NCBI GenBank assembly: GCA_951230915.1
Contig: OX579635.1
Span: 49,538,001-49,602,000, forward strand
DNA from: Antitrichia curtipendula
Lineage: Eukaryota > Streptophyta > Bryopsida > Hypnales > Leucodontaceae
DNA: 64,000 nucleotides
Direction: 5' to 3'
The notes beneath the pieces were generated by a model. The model was not told the origin of the DNA. It did no database searches and saw only the letters and a program-made list of their open reading frames with translations. Position numbers and translations under genes: made by a program. This document shows positions 37,331 to 51,800 of the stretch, piece by piece. Position 1 is the stretch's first letter; the number at the start of each line of letters is the position of its first letter.

Positions 37331-40300
37331 ATTCACGTAAACATGGATTGAAATGACATACAAATTCAATATTTTCATGCATTCAAATACCTAAGGGTAC
37401 TGGCAACTTCCACAATTGGATTCAAGTGCCTTCCCAAATCAAATTCCATGACATTGGATGTAGGGAGACACTTAAGTACAAGCCCACTTTTATTCCAAAT
37501 TTGTTTTGATTCATGTAAACATGGATTGAAATGACACACAAATTCAATATTTTCATGGATTCAAATACCTAAGGGTATTGGCAACTTCCACAATTGGATT
37601 CAAGTGCCTTCCCAAATCAAATTCCATGACATTGGATGTAGGGAGACACTTAAGTACAGGCCCACTTTTATTCCAAATTTGTTTTGATTCACGTAAGCAT
37701 GGATTGAAATCACACACAAATTCAATATTTTCATGGATTCAAATACCTCAGGGTATTTGCAACTTCCACAATTGGATTCAAGTGCCTTCCCAAATCAAAT
37801 TCTATGACATTGGATGTAGGGAGACACTTAAGTACAGGCCCACTTTTATTCCAAATTTGTTTTGATTCATGTAAACATGGATTGAAATGACACACAATTT
37901 CAATATTTTCATGGATTCAATTACCTAAGGGTATTTGCAACTTCCACAATTGGATTCAAGTGCCTTCCCAAATCAAATTCCATGACATTGGATGTAAAGA
38001 GACACTTAAGTACAGGCCACTTTTATTCCAAATTTGTTTTGATTCACGTAAGCATGGATTGAAATGACACACAAATTCAATATTTTCATGGATTCAAATA
38101 CCTAAGGGTATTGGCAACTTCCACAATTGGATTCAAGTGCCTTCCCAAATCAAATTCCATGACATTGGATGTAGGGAGACACTTAAGTACAGGCCCACTT
38201 TTATTCCAAATTTGTTTTGATTCACGTAAGCATGGATTGAAATCACACACAAATTCAATATTTTTATGGATTCAAATACCTAAGGGTAATTGCAACTTCC
38301 ACAATTGGATTCAAGTGCCTTCGCAAATCAAATTCCATGACATTGGATGTAGGGAGACACTTAAGTACAGGCCCACTTTTATTCCAAATTTGTTTTGATT
38401 CACGTAAGCATGGATTGAAATGACACACAAATTCAATATTTTCATGGATTCAAATACCTAAGGGTATTTGCAACTTCCACAATTGGATTCAAGTGCCTTC
38501 CCAAATCAAATTCCATGACATTGGATGTAGGGAGACACTTAAGTACAGGCCCACTTTTATTCCAAATTTGTTTTGATTCACGTAAGCATGGATTGAAATC
38601 ACACACAAATTCAATATTTTTATGGATTCAAATACCTAAGGGTAATTGCAACTTCCACAATTGGATTCAAGTGCCTTCCCAAATCAAATTCCATGACATT
38701 GGATGTAGGGAGACACTTAAGTACAGGCCCACTTTTATTCCAAATTTGTTTTGATTCACGTAAGCATGGATTGAAATCACACACAAATTCAATATTTTTA
38801 TGGATTCAAATACCTAAGGATAATTGCAACTTCCACAATTGGATTCAAGTGCCTTCGCAAATCAAATTCCATGACATTGGATGTAGGGAGACACTTAAGT
38901 ACAGGCCCACTTTTATTCCAAATTTGTTTTGATTCACGTAAGCATGGATTGAAATGACACACAAATTCAATATTTTCATGGATTCAAATACCTAAGGGTA
39001 TTTGCAACTTCCACAATTGGATTCAAGTGCCTTCCCAAATCAAATTCCATGACATTGGATGTAGGGAGACACTTAAGTACAGGCCCACTTTTATTCCAAA
39101 TTTGTTTTGATTCACGTAAGCATGGATTGAAATCACACACAAATTCAATATTTTCATGGAATCAAATACCTAAGGGTAATTGCAACTTCCACAATTCGAT
39201 TCAAGTGCCTTCCCAAATCAAATTCCGTGACATTGGATGTAGGGAGACACTTAAGTACAGGCCCACTTTTATTCCAAATTTGTTTTGATTCACGTAAACA
39301 TGGATTGAAATGACACACAAATTCAATATTTTCATGGATTCAAATACCTAAGGGTATTGGCAACTTCCACAATTGGATTCAAGTGCCTTCCCAAATCAAA
39401 TTCCATGACATTGGATGTAGGGAGACACTTAAGTACAGGCCCACTTTTATTCCAAATTTGTTTTGATTCACGTAAACATGGATTGAAATGACACACAAAT
39501 TCAATATTTTCATGGATTCAAATACCTAAGGGTATTTGCAACTTCCACAATTGGATTCAAGTGCCTTCCCAAATCAAATTCCATGACATTGGATGTAGGG
39601 AGACACTTAAGTACAGGCCCACTTTTATTCCAAATTTGTTTTGATTCACGTAAGCATGGATTGAAATGACACACAAATTCAATATTTTCATGGATTCAAA
39701 TACCTAAGGGTATTTGCAACTTCCACAATTGGATTCAAGTGCCTTCCCAAATCAAATTCCATGACATTGGATGTAGGGAGACACTTAAGTACAGGCCCAC
39801 TTTTATTCCAAATTTGTTTTGATTCACGTAAACATGGATTGAAATGACACACAAATTCAATATTTTCATGGATTCAAATACCTAAGGGTATTTGCAACTT
39901 CCACAATTGGATTCAAGTGCCTTCCCAAATCAAATTCCATGACATTGGATGTAGGGAGACACTTAAGTACAGGCCCACTTTTATTCCAAATTTGTTTTGA
40001 TTCACGTAAGCATGGATTGAAATCACACACAAATTCAATATTTTTATGGATTCAAATACTTAAGGGTAATTGCAACTTCCACAATTGGATTCAAGTGCCT
40101 TCCCAAATCAAATTCCATGACATTGGATGTAGGGAGACACTTAAGTACAGGCCCACTTTTATTCCAAATTTGTTTTGATTCACGTAAGCATGGATTGAAA
40201 TCACACACAAATTCAATATTTTTATGGATTCAAATACCTAAGGGTAATTGCAACTTCCACAATTGGATTCAAGTGCCTTCGCAAATCAAATTCCATGACA

Positions 40301-40669
40301 TTGGATGTAGGGAGACACTTAAGTACAGGCCCACTTTTATTCCAAATTTGTTTTGATTCACGTAAGCATGGATTGAAATGACACACAAATTCAATATTTT
40401 CATGGATTCAAATACCTAAGGGTATTTGCAACTTCCACAATTGGATTCAAGTGCCTTCCCAAATCAAATTCCATGACATTGGATGTAGGGAGACACTTAA
40501 GTACAGGCCCACTTTTATTCCAAATTTGTTTTGATTCACGTAAGCATGGATTGAAATCACACACAAATTCAATATTTTCATGGAATCAAATACCTAAGGG
40601 TAATTGCAACTTCCACAATTCGATTCAAGTGCCTTCCCAAATCAAATTCCGTGACATTGGATGTAGGGA
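37331..40669 (+). repeat. Satellite segment between the large duplications, with extra 712/1424-bp cassettes
   Basis: 37.58-38.22 kb matches about 48.26-48.90 kb at a 10679-bp offset (CCTCAGGG, CATGTAAACATGG, ACAATTTC, CAATTACC, AAAGAGAC with the lost C at 38017). 38.4-39.7 kb and 39.8-41.1 kb repeat at 1424 bp and carry the CATGGAATC cassette of 32.3-33.2 kb. Single marks include CCTAAGGATAAT (about 38817) and AATACTTAAGGG (about 40057). No gene is present. Confidence 0.87.
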
Positions 40670-43600
40670 GACACTTAAGTACAGGCCCACTTTTATTCCA
40701 AATTTGTTTTGATTCACGTAAACATGGATTGAAATGACACACAAATTCAATATTTTCATGGATTCAAATACCTAAGGGTATTGGCAACTTCCACAATTGG
40801 ATTCAAGTGCCTTCCCAAATCAAATTCCATGACATTGGATGTAGGGAGACACTTAAGTACAGGCCCACTTTTATTCCAAATTTGTTTTGATTCACGTAAA
40901 CATGGATTGAAATGACACACAAATTCAATATTTTCATGGATTCAAATACCTAAGGGTATTTGCAACTTCCACAATTGGATTCAAGTGCCTTCGCAAATCA
41001 AATTCCATAACATTGGATGTAGGGAGACACTTAAGTACAGGCCCACTTTTATTCCAAATTTGTTTTGATTCACGTAAGCATGGATTGAAATGACACACAA
41101 ATTCAATATTTTCATGCATTCAAATACCTAAGGGTATTTGCAACTTCCACAATTGGATTCAAGTGCCTTCCCAAATCAAATTCCATGACATTGGATGTAG
41201 GGAGACACTTAAGTACAGGCCCACTTTTATTCCAAATTTGTTTTGATTCACGTAAGCATGGATTGAAATCACACACAAATTCAATATTTTCATGGAATCA
41301 AATACCTAAGGGTAATTGCAACTTCCACAATTCGATTCAAGTGCCTTCCCAAATCAAATTCCGTGACATTGGATGTAGGGAGACACTTAAGTATAGGCCC
41401 ACTTTTATTCGAAATTTGTTTTGATTCACGTAAGCATGGATTGAAATCACACACAAATTCAATATTTTTATGGATTCAAATACCTAAGGGTAATTGCAAC
41501 TTCCACAATTGGATTCAAGTGCCTTCCCAAATCAAATTCCATGACATTGGATGTAGGGAGACACTTAAGTACAGGCCCACTTTTATTCCAAATTTGTTTT
41601 GATTCACGTAAGCATGGATTGAAATCACACACAAATTCAATATTTTTATGGATTCAAATACCTAACGGTAATTGCAACTTCCACAATTGGATTCAAGTGC
41701 CTTCGCAAATCAAATTCCATGACATTGGATGTAGGGAGACACTTAAGTACAGGCCCACTTTTATTCCAAATTTGTTTTGATTCACGTAAGCATGGATTGA
41801 AATGACACACAAATTCAATATTTTCATGGATTCAAATACCTAAGGGTATTTGCAACTTCCACAATTGGATTCAAGTGCCTTCCCAAATCAAATTCCATGA
41901 CATTGGATGTAGGGAGACACTTAAGTACAGGCCCACTTTTATTCCAAATTTGTTTTGATTCACGTAAGCATGGATTGAAATCACACACAAATTCAATATT
42001 TTCATGGAATCAAATACCTAAGGGTAATTGCAACTTCCACAATTCGATTCAAGTGCCTTCCCAAATCAAATTCCGTGACATTGGATGTAGGGAGACACTT
42101 AAGTACAAGCCCACTTTTATTCCAAATTTGTTTTGATTCACGTAAACATGGATTGAAATGACACACAAATTCAATATTTTCATGGATTCAAATACCTAAG
42201 GGTATTGGCAACTTCCACAATTGGATTCAAGTGCCTTCCCAAATCAAATTCCATGACATTGGATGTAGGGAGACACTTAAGTACAGGCCCACTTTTATTC
42301 CAAATTTGTTTTGATTCACGTAAACATGGATTGAAATGACACACAAATTCAATATTTTCATGGATTCAAATACCTAAGGGTATTTGCAACTTCCACAATT
42401 GGGTTCAAGTGCCTTCCCAAATCAAATTCCATGACATTGGATGTAGGAAGACACTTAAGTACAGGCCCACTTTTATTCCAAATTTGTTTGGATTCACGTA
42501 AACATGGATTGAAATGACACACAAATTCAATATTTTCATGGATTCAAATACCTAAGGGTATTTGCAACTTCCACAATTGGATTCAAGTGCCTTCCCAAAT
42601 CAAATTCCATGACATTGGATGTAGGGAGACACTTAAGTACAGGCCCACTTTTATTCCAAATTTGTTTTGATTCACGTAAACATGGATTGAAATGACACAC
42701 AAATTCAATATTTTCATGGATTCAAATACCTAAGGGTATTGGCAACTTCCACAATTGGATTCAAGTGCCTTCCCAAATCAAATTCCATGACATTGGATGT
42801 AGGGAGACACTTAAGTACAGGCCCACTTTTATTCCAAATTTGTTTTGATTCACGTAAACATGGATTGAAATGACACACAAATTCAATATTTTCATGGATT
42901 CAAATACCTAAGGGTATTTGCAACTTCCACAATTGGATTCAAGTGCCTTCCCAAATCAAATTCCATGACATTGGATGTAGGAAGACACTTAAGTACAGGC
43001 CCACTTTTATTCCAAATTTGTTTGGATTCACGTAAACATGGATTGAAATGACACACAAATTCAATATTTTCATGGATTCAAATACCTAAGGGTATTTGCA
43101 ACTTCCACAATTGGATTCAAGTGCCTTCCCAAATCAAATTCCATGACATTGGATGTAGGGAGACACTTAAGTACACGCCCACTTTTATTCCAAATTTGTT
43201 TTAATTCACGTAAGCATGGATTGAAATGACACACAAATTCAATATCTGCACGGATTCAAATACCTAAGGGTATTTGCAACTTCCACAATTGGATTCAAGT
43301 GCCTTACCAAATCAAATTCCATGACATTGGTTGTAAAGAGACACTTAAGTACAGGCCCACTTTTATTCCAAATTTGTTTTGATTCACGTAAGCATGGATT
43401 GCAATGATACACAAATTCAATATTTTCATGGATTCAAATACCTAAGGGTATTTGCAACTTCCACAATTGGGTTTAAGTGCCTTCCTTAATCAAATTCCAT
43501 GACATTGGATGTAGGGAGACACTTAAATACAGGCCCACTTTTATTCCAAATTTGTTTTGATTCACGTAAGCATGGATTGAAATGACACACAAATTCAATA

Positions 43601-46600
43601 TTTTCATGGATTCAAATACCTCAGGGTATTTGCAACTTCCACAATTGGATTCAAGTGCCTTCCCAAATCAAATTCCATAACATTGGATGTAGGGAGACAC
43701 TTAAGTACAAGCCCACTTTTATTCCAAATTTGTTTTGATTCACGTAAACATGGATTGAAATGACACACAAATTCAATATTTTCATGGATTCAAATACCTA
43801 AGGGTATTCGCAACTTCCACAATTGGATTCAAGTGCCTTCCCAAATCAAATTCCATGACATTGGATGTAGGGAGACACTTAAGTACAGGCCCACTTTTAT
43901 TCCAAATTTGTTTTGATTCATGTAAACATGGATTGAAATCACACACAAATTCAATATTTTCATGGATTCAAATACCTAAGGGTAATTGCAACTTCCACAA
44001 TTGGATTCAAGTGCCTTCCCAAATCAAATTCCATAACATTGGATGTAGGGAGACACTTAAGTACAAGCCCACTTTTATTCCAAATTTGTTTTGATTCACG
44101 TAAACATGGATTGAAATGACACACAATTTCAATATTTTCATGGATTCAAATACCTAAGGGTATTTGCAACTTCCACAATTGGATTCAAGTGCCTTCCCAA
44201 ATCAAATTCCATGACATTGGATGTAGGGAGACACTTAAGTACAGGCCCACTTTTATTCCAAATTTGTTTTAATTCACGTAAGCATGGATTGAAATGACAC
44301 ACAAATTCAATATCTGCACGGATTCAAATACCTAAGGGTATTTGCAACTTCCACAATTGGATTCAAGTGCCTTACCAAATCAAATTCCATGACATTGGTT
44401 GTAAAGAGACACTTAAGTACAGGCCCACTTTTATTCCAAATTTGTTTTGATTCACGTAAGCATGGATTGCAATGACACACAAATTCAATATTTTCATGGA
44501 TTCAAATACCTAAGGGTATTTGCAACTTCCACAATTGGGTTTAAGTGCCTTCCTTAATCAAATTCCATGACATTGGATGTAGGGAGACACTTAAATACAG
44601 GCCCACTTTTATTCCAAATTTGTTTTGATTCACGTAAGCATGGATTGAAATGACACACAAATTCAATATTTTCATGGATTCAAATACCTCAGGGTATTTG
44701 CAACTTCCACAATTGGATTCAAGTGCCTTCCCAAATCAAATTCCATAACATTGGATGTAGGGAGACACTTAAGTACAAGCCCACTTTTATTCCAAATTTG
44801 TTTTGATTCACGTAAACATGGATTGAAATGACACACAAATTCAATATTTTCATGGATTCAAATACCTAAGGGTATTCGCAACTTCCACAATTGGATTCAA
44901 GTGCCTTCCCAAATCAAATTCCATGACATTGGATGTAGGGAGACACTTAAGTACAGGCCCACTTTTATTCCAAATTTGTTTTGATTCACGTAAACATGGA
45001 TTGAAATCACACACAAATTCAATATTTTCATGGATTCAAATACCTAAGGGTAATTGCAACTTCCACAATTGGATTCAAGTGCCTTCCCAAATCAAATTCC
45101 ATAACATTGGATGTAGGGAGACACTTAAGTACAAGCCCACTTTTATTCCAAATTTGTTTTGATTCACGTAAACATGGATTGAAATGACACACAATTTCAA
45201 TATTTTCATGGATTCAAATACCTAAGGGTATTTGCAACTTCCACAATTGGATTCAAGTGCCTTCCCAAATCAAATTCCATGACATTGGATGTAAAGAGAC
45301 ACTTAAGTACAGGCCCACTTTTATTCCAAATTTGTTTTGATTCACGTAAACATGGATTGAAATCACACACAAATTCAATATTTTCATGGATTCAAATACC
45401 TAAGGGTAATTGCAACTTCCACAATTGGATTCAAGTGCCTTCGCAAATCAAATTCCATGACATTGGATGTAGGGAGACACTTAAGTACAGGCCCACTTTT
45501 ATTCCAAATTTGTTTTGATTTACGTAAGCATGGATTGAAATGACCCACAAATTCAATATTTTCATGGATTCAAATACCTAAGGGTATTTGCAACTTCCAC
45601 AATTGGATTCAAGTGCCTTCCCAAATCAAATTCCATGACATTGGATGTAGGAAGACACTTAAGTACAGGCCCACTTTTATTCCAAATTTGTTTTAATTCA
45701 CGTAAGCATGGATTGAAATGACACACAAATTCAATATTTTCATGGATTCAAATACCTAAGGGTAATTGCAACTTCCACAATTGGATTCAAGTGCCTTCCC
45801 AAATCAAATTCCATGACATTGGATGTAGGGAGACACTTAAGTACAGGCCCACTTTTATTCCAAATTTGTTTTCATTTACGTAAGCATGGATTGAAATCAC
45901 ACACAAATTCAATATTTTCATGGATTCAAATACCTAAGGGTATTCGCAACTTCCACAATTGGATTCAAGTGCCTTCCCAAATCAAATTCCATGACATTGG
46001 ATGTAGAAAGACACTTAAGTACAGGCCCACTTTTATTCCAAATTTGTTTTGATTCACGTAAGCATGGATTGAAATCACACACAAATTCAATATTTTCATG
46101 GATTCAAATACCTAAGGGTAATCGCAACTTCCACAATTGGATTCAAGTGCCTTCCCAAATCAAATTCCATGACATTGGATGTAGGGAGACACTTAAGTAC
46201 AGGCCCACTTTTATTCCAAATTTGTTTTGATTCACGTAAGCATGGATTGAAATCACACACAAATTCAATATTTTCATGGATTCAAATACCTAAGGGTAAT
46301 TGCAACTTCCACAATTGGATTCAAGTGCCTTCCCAAATCAAATTCCATGACATTGGATGTAGGGAGACACTTAAGTACAGGCCCACTTTTATTCCAAATT
46401 TGTTTTGATTCATGTATACATGGATTGAAATGACACACAAATTCAATATTTTCATGGATTCAAATACCTAAGGGTATTCGCAACTTCCACAATTGGATTC
46501 AAGTGCCTTCCCAAATCAAATTCCATGACATTGGTTGTAGGGAGACACTTAAGTACAGGCCCACTTTTATTCCAAATTTGTTTTGATTCACGTAAGCATG

Positions 46601-46940
46601 GATTGAAATGACACACAAATTCAATATTTTCATGGATTCAAATACCTAAGGGTAATTGCAACTTCCACAATTGGATTCAAGTGCCTTCCCAAATCAAATT
46701 CCATGACATTGGATGTAGGGAGACACTTAAGTACAGGCCCACTTTTATTCCAAATTTGTTTTGATTCACGTAAGCATGGATTGAAATGACACACAAATTC
46801 AATATTTTCATGGATTCAAATACCTAGGGGTATTTGCAACCTCCACAATTGGATTCAAGTGCCTTCCCAAATCAAATTCCATGACATTGGATGTAGGGAG
46901 ACACTTAAGTACAGGCCCACTTTTATTCCAAATTTGTTTT
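40670..46940 (+). repeat. Large duplicated block, copy 2 (about 6.27 kb)
   Basis: Second copy of 31770-37330, longer by four monomers in total. Two extra units lie at about 42.84-43.19 kb, containing TAGGAAGAC with TTTGGATTC and resembling the units just upstream. Two more lie within 43.25-44.31 kb, where the CTGCACGG spacing is 1068 bp (six units) instead of 712. Differences from copy 1 include TCCATAACATT near 41007, TCATGCATTC near 41114, CCTAACGG near 41663 and TACAAGCCC near 42113. The order of all other marks is kept. Confidence 0.9.
43240..45380 (+). repeat. Tandem six-monomer repeat (1068 bp) of the CTGCACGG cassette
   Basis: CTGCACGG occurs at 43246 and 44314. The six-unit series (CTGC unit, GGTTGTAAAGAG unit, GGGTTTAAG unit, CCTCAGGG/ATAACATT unit, GGTATTCGC unit, GGTAATTGC/ATAACATT unit) is repeated, and the second round passes into AAAGAGAC at about 45289. 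The two rounds differ by GATACAC versus GACACAC (43400/44469) and by CATGTAAAC versus CACGTAAAC (about 43919/44987). The 33.99-34.70 kb counterpart has only a four-unit spacing. Confidence 0.88.
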
Positions 46941-48960
46941 GATTCACGTAAGCATGGATTGAAATGACACACAAATTCAATATTTTCATGGATTCAAATA
47001 CCTAAGGGTATTTGCAACTTCCACAATTGGATTCAAGTGCCTTCCCAAATCAAATTCCATGACATTGGATGTAGGGAGACACTTAAGTACAGGCCCACTT
47101 TTATTCCAAATTTGTTTTGATTCACGTAAACATGGATTGAAATCACACACAAATTCAATATTTTCATGGATTCAAATACCTAAGGGTATTGGCAACTTCC
47201 ACAATTGGATTCAAGTGCCTTCCCAAATCAAATTCCATGACATTGGATGTAGGAAGACACTTAAGTACAGGCCCACTTTTATTCCAAATTTGTTCTGATT
47301 CACGTAAACATGGATTGAAATCACACCCAAATTCAATATTTTCATGGATTCAAATACCTAAGGGTATTGGCAACTTCCACAATTGGATTCAAGTGCCTTC
47401 CCAAATCAAATTCCATGACATTGGATGTAGGGAGACACTTAAGTACAGGCCCACTTTTATTCCAAATTTGTTTGGATTCACGTAAGCATGGATTGAAATG
47501 ACACACAAATTCAATATTTTCATGGATTCAAATACCTAAGGGTAATTGCAACTTCCACAATTGGATTCAAGTGCCTTCCCAAATCAAATTCCATGACATT
47601 GGATGTAGGGAGACACTTAAGTACAGGCCCACTTTTATTCCAAATTTGTTTTGATTCACGTAAACATGGATTGAAATCACACACAAATTCAATATTTTCA
47701 CGGATTCAAATACCTAAGGGTATTGGCAACTTCCACAATTGGATTCAAGTGCCTTCCCAAATCAAATTCCATGACATTGGATGTAGGGAGACACTTAAGT
47801 ACAGGCCCACTTTTATTCCAAATTTGTTTTGATTCACGTAAATATGGATTGAAATCACACACAAATTCAATATTTTCACGGATTCAAATACCTAAGGGTA
47901 TTTGCAACTTCCACAATTGGATTCAAGTGCCTTCCCAAATCAAATTCCATGACATTGGATGTAGGAAGACACTTAAGTACAGGCCCACTTTTATTCCAAA
48001 TTTGTTTTGATTCACGTAAACATGGATTGAAATCACACACAAATTCAATATTTTCACGGATTCAAATACCTAAGGGTATTGGCAACTTCCACAATTGGAT
48101 TCAAGTGCCTTCCCAAATCAAATTCCATGACATTGGATGTAGGGAGACACTTAAGTACAGGCCCACTTTTATTCCAAATTTGTTTTGATTCACGTAAATA
48201 TGGATTGAAATCACACACAAATTCAATATTTTCATGGATTCAAATACCTAAGGGTATTCGCAACTTCCACAATTGGATTCAAGTGCCTTCCCAAATCAAA
48301 TTCCATGACATTGGATGTAGGGAGACACTTAAGTACAGGCCCACTTTTATTCCAAATTTGTTTTGATTCACGTAAGCATGGATTGAAATCACACACAAAT
48401 TCAATATTTTCATGGATTCAAATACCTCAGGGTATTTGCAACTTCCACAATTGGATTCAAGTGCCTTCCCAAATCAAATTCCATGACATTGGATGTAGGG
48501 AGACACTTAAGTACAGGCCCACTTTTATTCCAAATTTGTTTTGATTCATGTAAACATGGATTGAAATGACACACAATTTCAATATTTTCATGGATTCAAT
48601 TACCTAAGGGTATTTGCAACTTCCACAATTGGATTCAAGTGCCTTCCCAAATCAAATTCCATGACACTGGATGTAAAGAGACACTTAAGTACAGGCCACT
48701 TTTATTCCAAATTTGTTTTGATTCACGTAAGCATGGATTGAAATGACACACAAATTCAATATTTTCATGGATTCAAATACCTAAGGGTATTGGCAACTTC
48801 CACAATTGGATTCAAGTGCCTTCCCAAATCAAATTCCATGACATTGGATGTAGGGAGACACTTAAGTACAGGCCCACTTTTATTCCAAATTTGTTTTGAT
48901 TCACGTAAACATGGATTGAAATGACACACAAATTCAATATTTTCATGGATTCAAATACGT
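46941..48960 (+). repeat. Satellite segment with dimeric (356-bp) repetition
   Basis: Units near 47.59-48.37 kb alternate, with a TCACGGATTC + GGTATTGGC unit followed by a CACGTAAATATGG unit, giving a 356-bp period. CACACCCAAATTC near 47325 reappears near 50170, 51593, 52482 and 52838. TTTGTTCTGATTC near 47292 is a single-unit change. A 177-bp unit (C lost at 48696) also carries GACACTGG. No gene is present. Confidence 0.85.
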
Positions 48961-48969
48961 AAGGGTATT

Positions 48970-51800
48970 GGCAACTTCCACAATTGGATTCAAGTGCCTT
49001 CCCAAATCAAATTCCATGACATTGGATGTAGGGAGACACTTAAGTACAGGCCCACTTTTATTCCAAATTTGTTTTGATTCACGTAAGCATGGATTGAAAT
49101 CACACACAAATTCAATATTTTCACGGATTCAAATACCTAAGGGTATTGGCAACTTCCACAATTGGATTCAAGTGCCTTCCCAAATCAAATTCCATGACAT
49201 TGGATGTAGGGAGACACTTAAGTACAGGCCCACTTTTATTCCAAATTTGTTTTGATTCACGTAAATATGGATTGAAATCACACACAAATTCAATATTTTC
49301 ATGGATTCAAATACCTACGGGTATTGGCAACCTCCACAATTGGATTCAAGTGCCTTCCCAAATCAAATTCCATGACATTGGATGTAGGGAGACACTTAAG
49401 TACAGGCCCACTTTTATTCCAAATTTGTTTTGATTCACGTAAGCATGGATTGAAATCACACACAAATTCAATATTTTCATGGATTCAAATACCTAAGGGT
49501 ATTTGCAACTTCCACAATTGGATTCAAGTGCCTTCCCAAATCAAATTCCATGACATTGGATGTAGGGAGACACTTAAGTACAGGCCCACTTTTATTCCAA
49601 ATTTGTTTTGATTCATGTAAACATGGATTGAAATGACACACAATTTCAATATTTTCATGGATTCAATTACCTAAGCGTATTTGCAACTTCCACAATTGGA
49701 TTCAAGTGCCTTCCCAAATCAAATTCCATGACATTGGATGTAAAGAGACACTTAAGTACAGGCCACTTTTATTCCAAATTTGTTTTGATTCACGTAAGCA
49801 TGGATTGAAATGACACACAAATTCAATATTTTCATGGATTCAAATACCTAAGGGTATTGGCAACTTCCACAATTGGATTCAAGTGCCTTCCCAAATCAAA
49901 TTCCATGACATTGGATGTAGGGAGACACTTAAGTACAGGCCCACTTTTATTCCAAATTTGTTTTGATTCACGTAAGCATGGATTGAAATGACACACAAAT
50001 TCAATATTTTCATGGATTCAAATACCTAAGCGTATTTGCAACTTCCACAATTGGATTCAAGTGCCTTCCCAAATCAAATTCCATGACATTGGATGTAGGG
50101 AGACACTTAAGTACAGGCCCACTTTTATTCCAAATTTGTTTTGATTCACGTAAACATGGATTGAAATCACACCCAAATTCAATATTTTCACGGATTCAAA
50201 TACCTAAGGGTATTGGCAACTTCCACAATTGGATTCAAGTGCCTTCCCAAATCAAATTCCATGACATTGGATGTAGGGAGACACTTAAGTACAGGCCCAC
50301 TTTTATTCCAAATTTGTTTTGATTCACGTAAACATGGATTGAAATGACACACAAATTCAATATTTTCATGGATTCAAATACCTAAGGGTATTGGCAACTT
50401 CCACAATTGGATTCAAGTGCCTTCCCAAATCAAATTCCATGACATTGGATGTAGGGAGACACTTAAGTACAGGCCCACTTTTATTCCAAATTTGTTTGGA
50501 TTCACGTAGGCATGGATTGAAATCACACACAAATTCAATATTTTCACGGATTCAAATACCTAAGGGTATTGGCAACTTCCACAATTGGATTCAAGTGCCT
50601 TCCCAAATCAAATTCCATGACATTGGATGTAGGGAGACACTTAAGTACAGGCCCACTTTTATTCCAAATTTGTTTTGATTCACGTAAATATGGATTGAAA
50701 TCACACACAAATTCAATATTTTCATGGATTCAAATACCTACGGGTATTGGCAACCTCCACAATTGGATTCAAGTGCCTTCCCAAATCAAATTCCATGACA
50801 TTGGATGTAGGGAGACACTTAAGTACAGGCCCACTTTTATTCCAAATTTGTTTTGATTCACGTAAGCATGGATTGAAATCACACACAAATTCAATATTTT
50901 CATGGATTCAAATACCTAAGGGTATTTGCAACTTCCACAATTGGATTCAAGTGCCTTCCCAAATCAAATTCCATGACATTGGATGTAGGGAGACACTTAA
51001 GTACAGGCCCACTTTTATTCCAAATTTGTTTTGATTCATGTAAACATGGATTGAAATGACACACAATTTCAATATTTTCATGGATTCAATTACCTAAGCG
51101 TATTTGCAACTTCCACAATTGGATTCAAGTGCCTTCCCAAATCAAATTCCATGACATTGGATGTAAAGAGACACTTAAGTACAGGCCACTTTTATTCCAA
51201 ATTTGTTTTGATTCACGTAAGCATGGATTGAAATCACACACAAATTCAATATTTTCATGGATTCAAATACCTAAGGGTATTGGCAACTTCCACAATTGGA
51301 TTCAAGTGCCTTCCCAAATCAAATTCCATGACATTGGATGTAGGGAGACACTTAAGTACAGGCCCACTTTTATTCCAAATTTGTTTTGATTCACGTAAGC
51401 ATGGATTGAAATGACACACAAATTCAATATTTTCATGGATTCAAATACCTAAGCGTATTTGCAACTTCCACAATTGGATTCAAGTGCCTTCCCAAATCAA
51501 ATTCCATGACATTGGATGTAGGGAGACACTTAAGTACAGGCCCACTTTTATTCCAAATTTGTTTTGATTCACGTAAACATGGATTGAAATCACACCCAAA
51601 TTCAATATTTTCACGGATTCAAATACCTAAGGGTATTGGCAACTTCCACAATTGGATTCAAGTGCCTTCCCAAATCAAATTCCATGACATTGGATGTAGG
51701 GAGACACTTAAGTACAGGCCCACTTTTATTCCAAATTTGTTTTGATTCACGTAAACATGGATTGAAATCACACACAAATTCAATATTTTCATGGATTCAA
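48970..51800 (+). repeat. Tandem higher-order repeat, 2 x 8 monomers (1423 bp)
   Basis: The copies at about 48970-50390 and 50393-51800 match at 1423 bp (eight units less one base, each containing one 177-bp unit: C lost at 49763 and 51186). Shared marks: CACGTAAATATGG, CCTACGGGTATTGGCAACCTCC, CATGTAAACATGG with ACAATTTC, CAATTACCTAAGCG, AAAGAGAC, CCTAAGCG and CACACCCAAATTC. Differences include TTTTGATTCACGTAAGC versus TTTGGATTCACGTAGGC (about 49080/50503) and GACACAC versus CACACAC (about 49808/51231). Confidence 0.9.
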
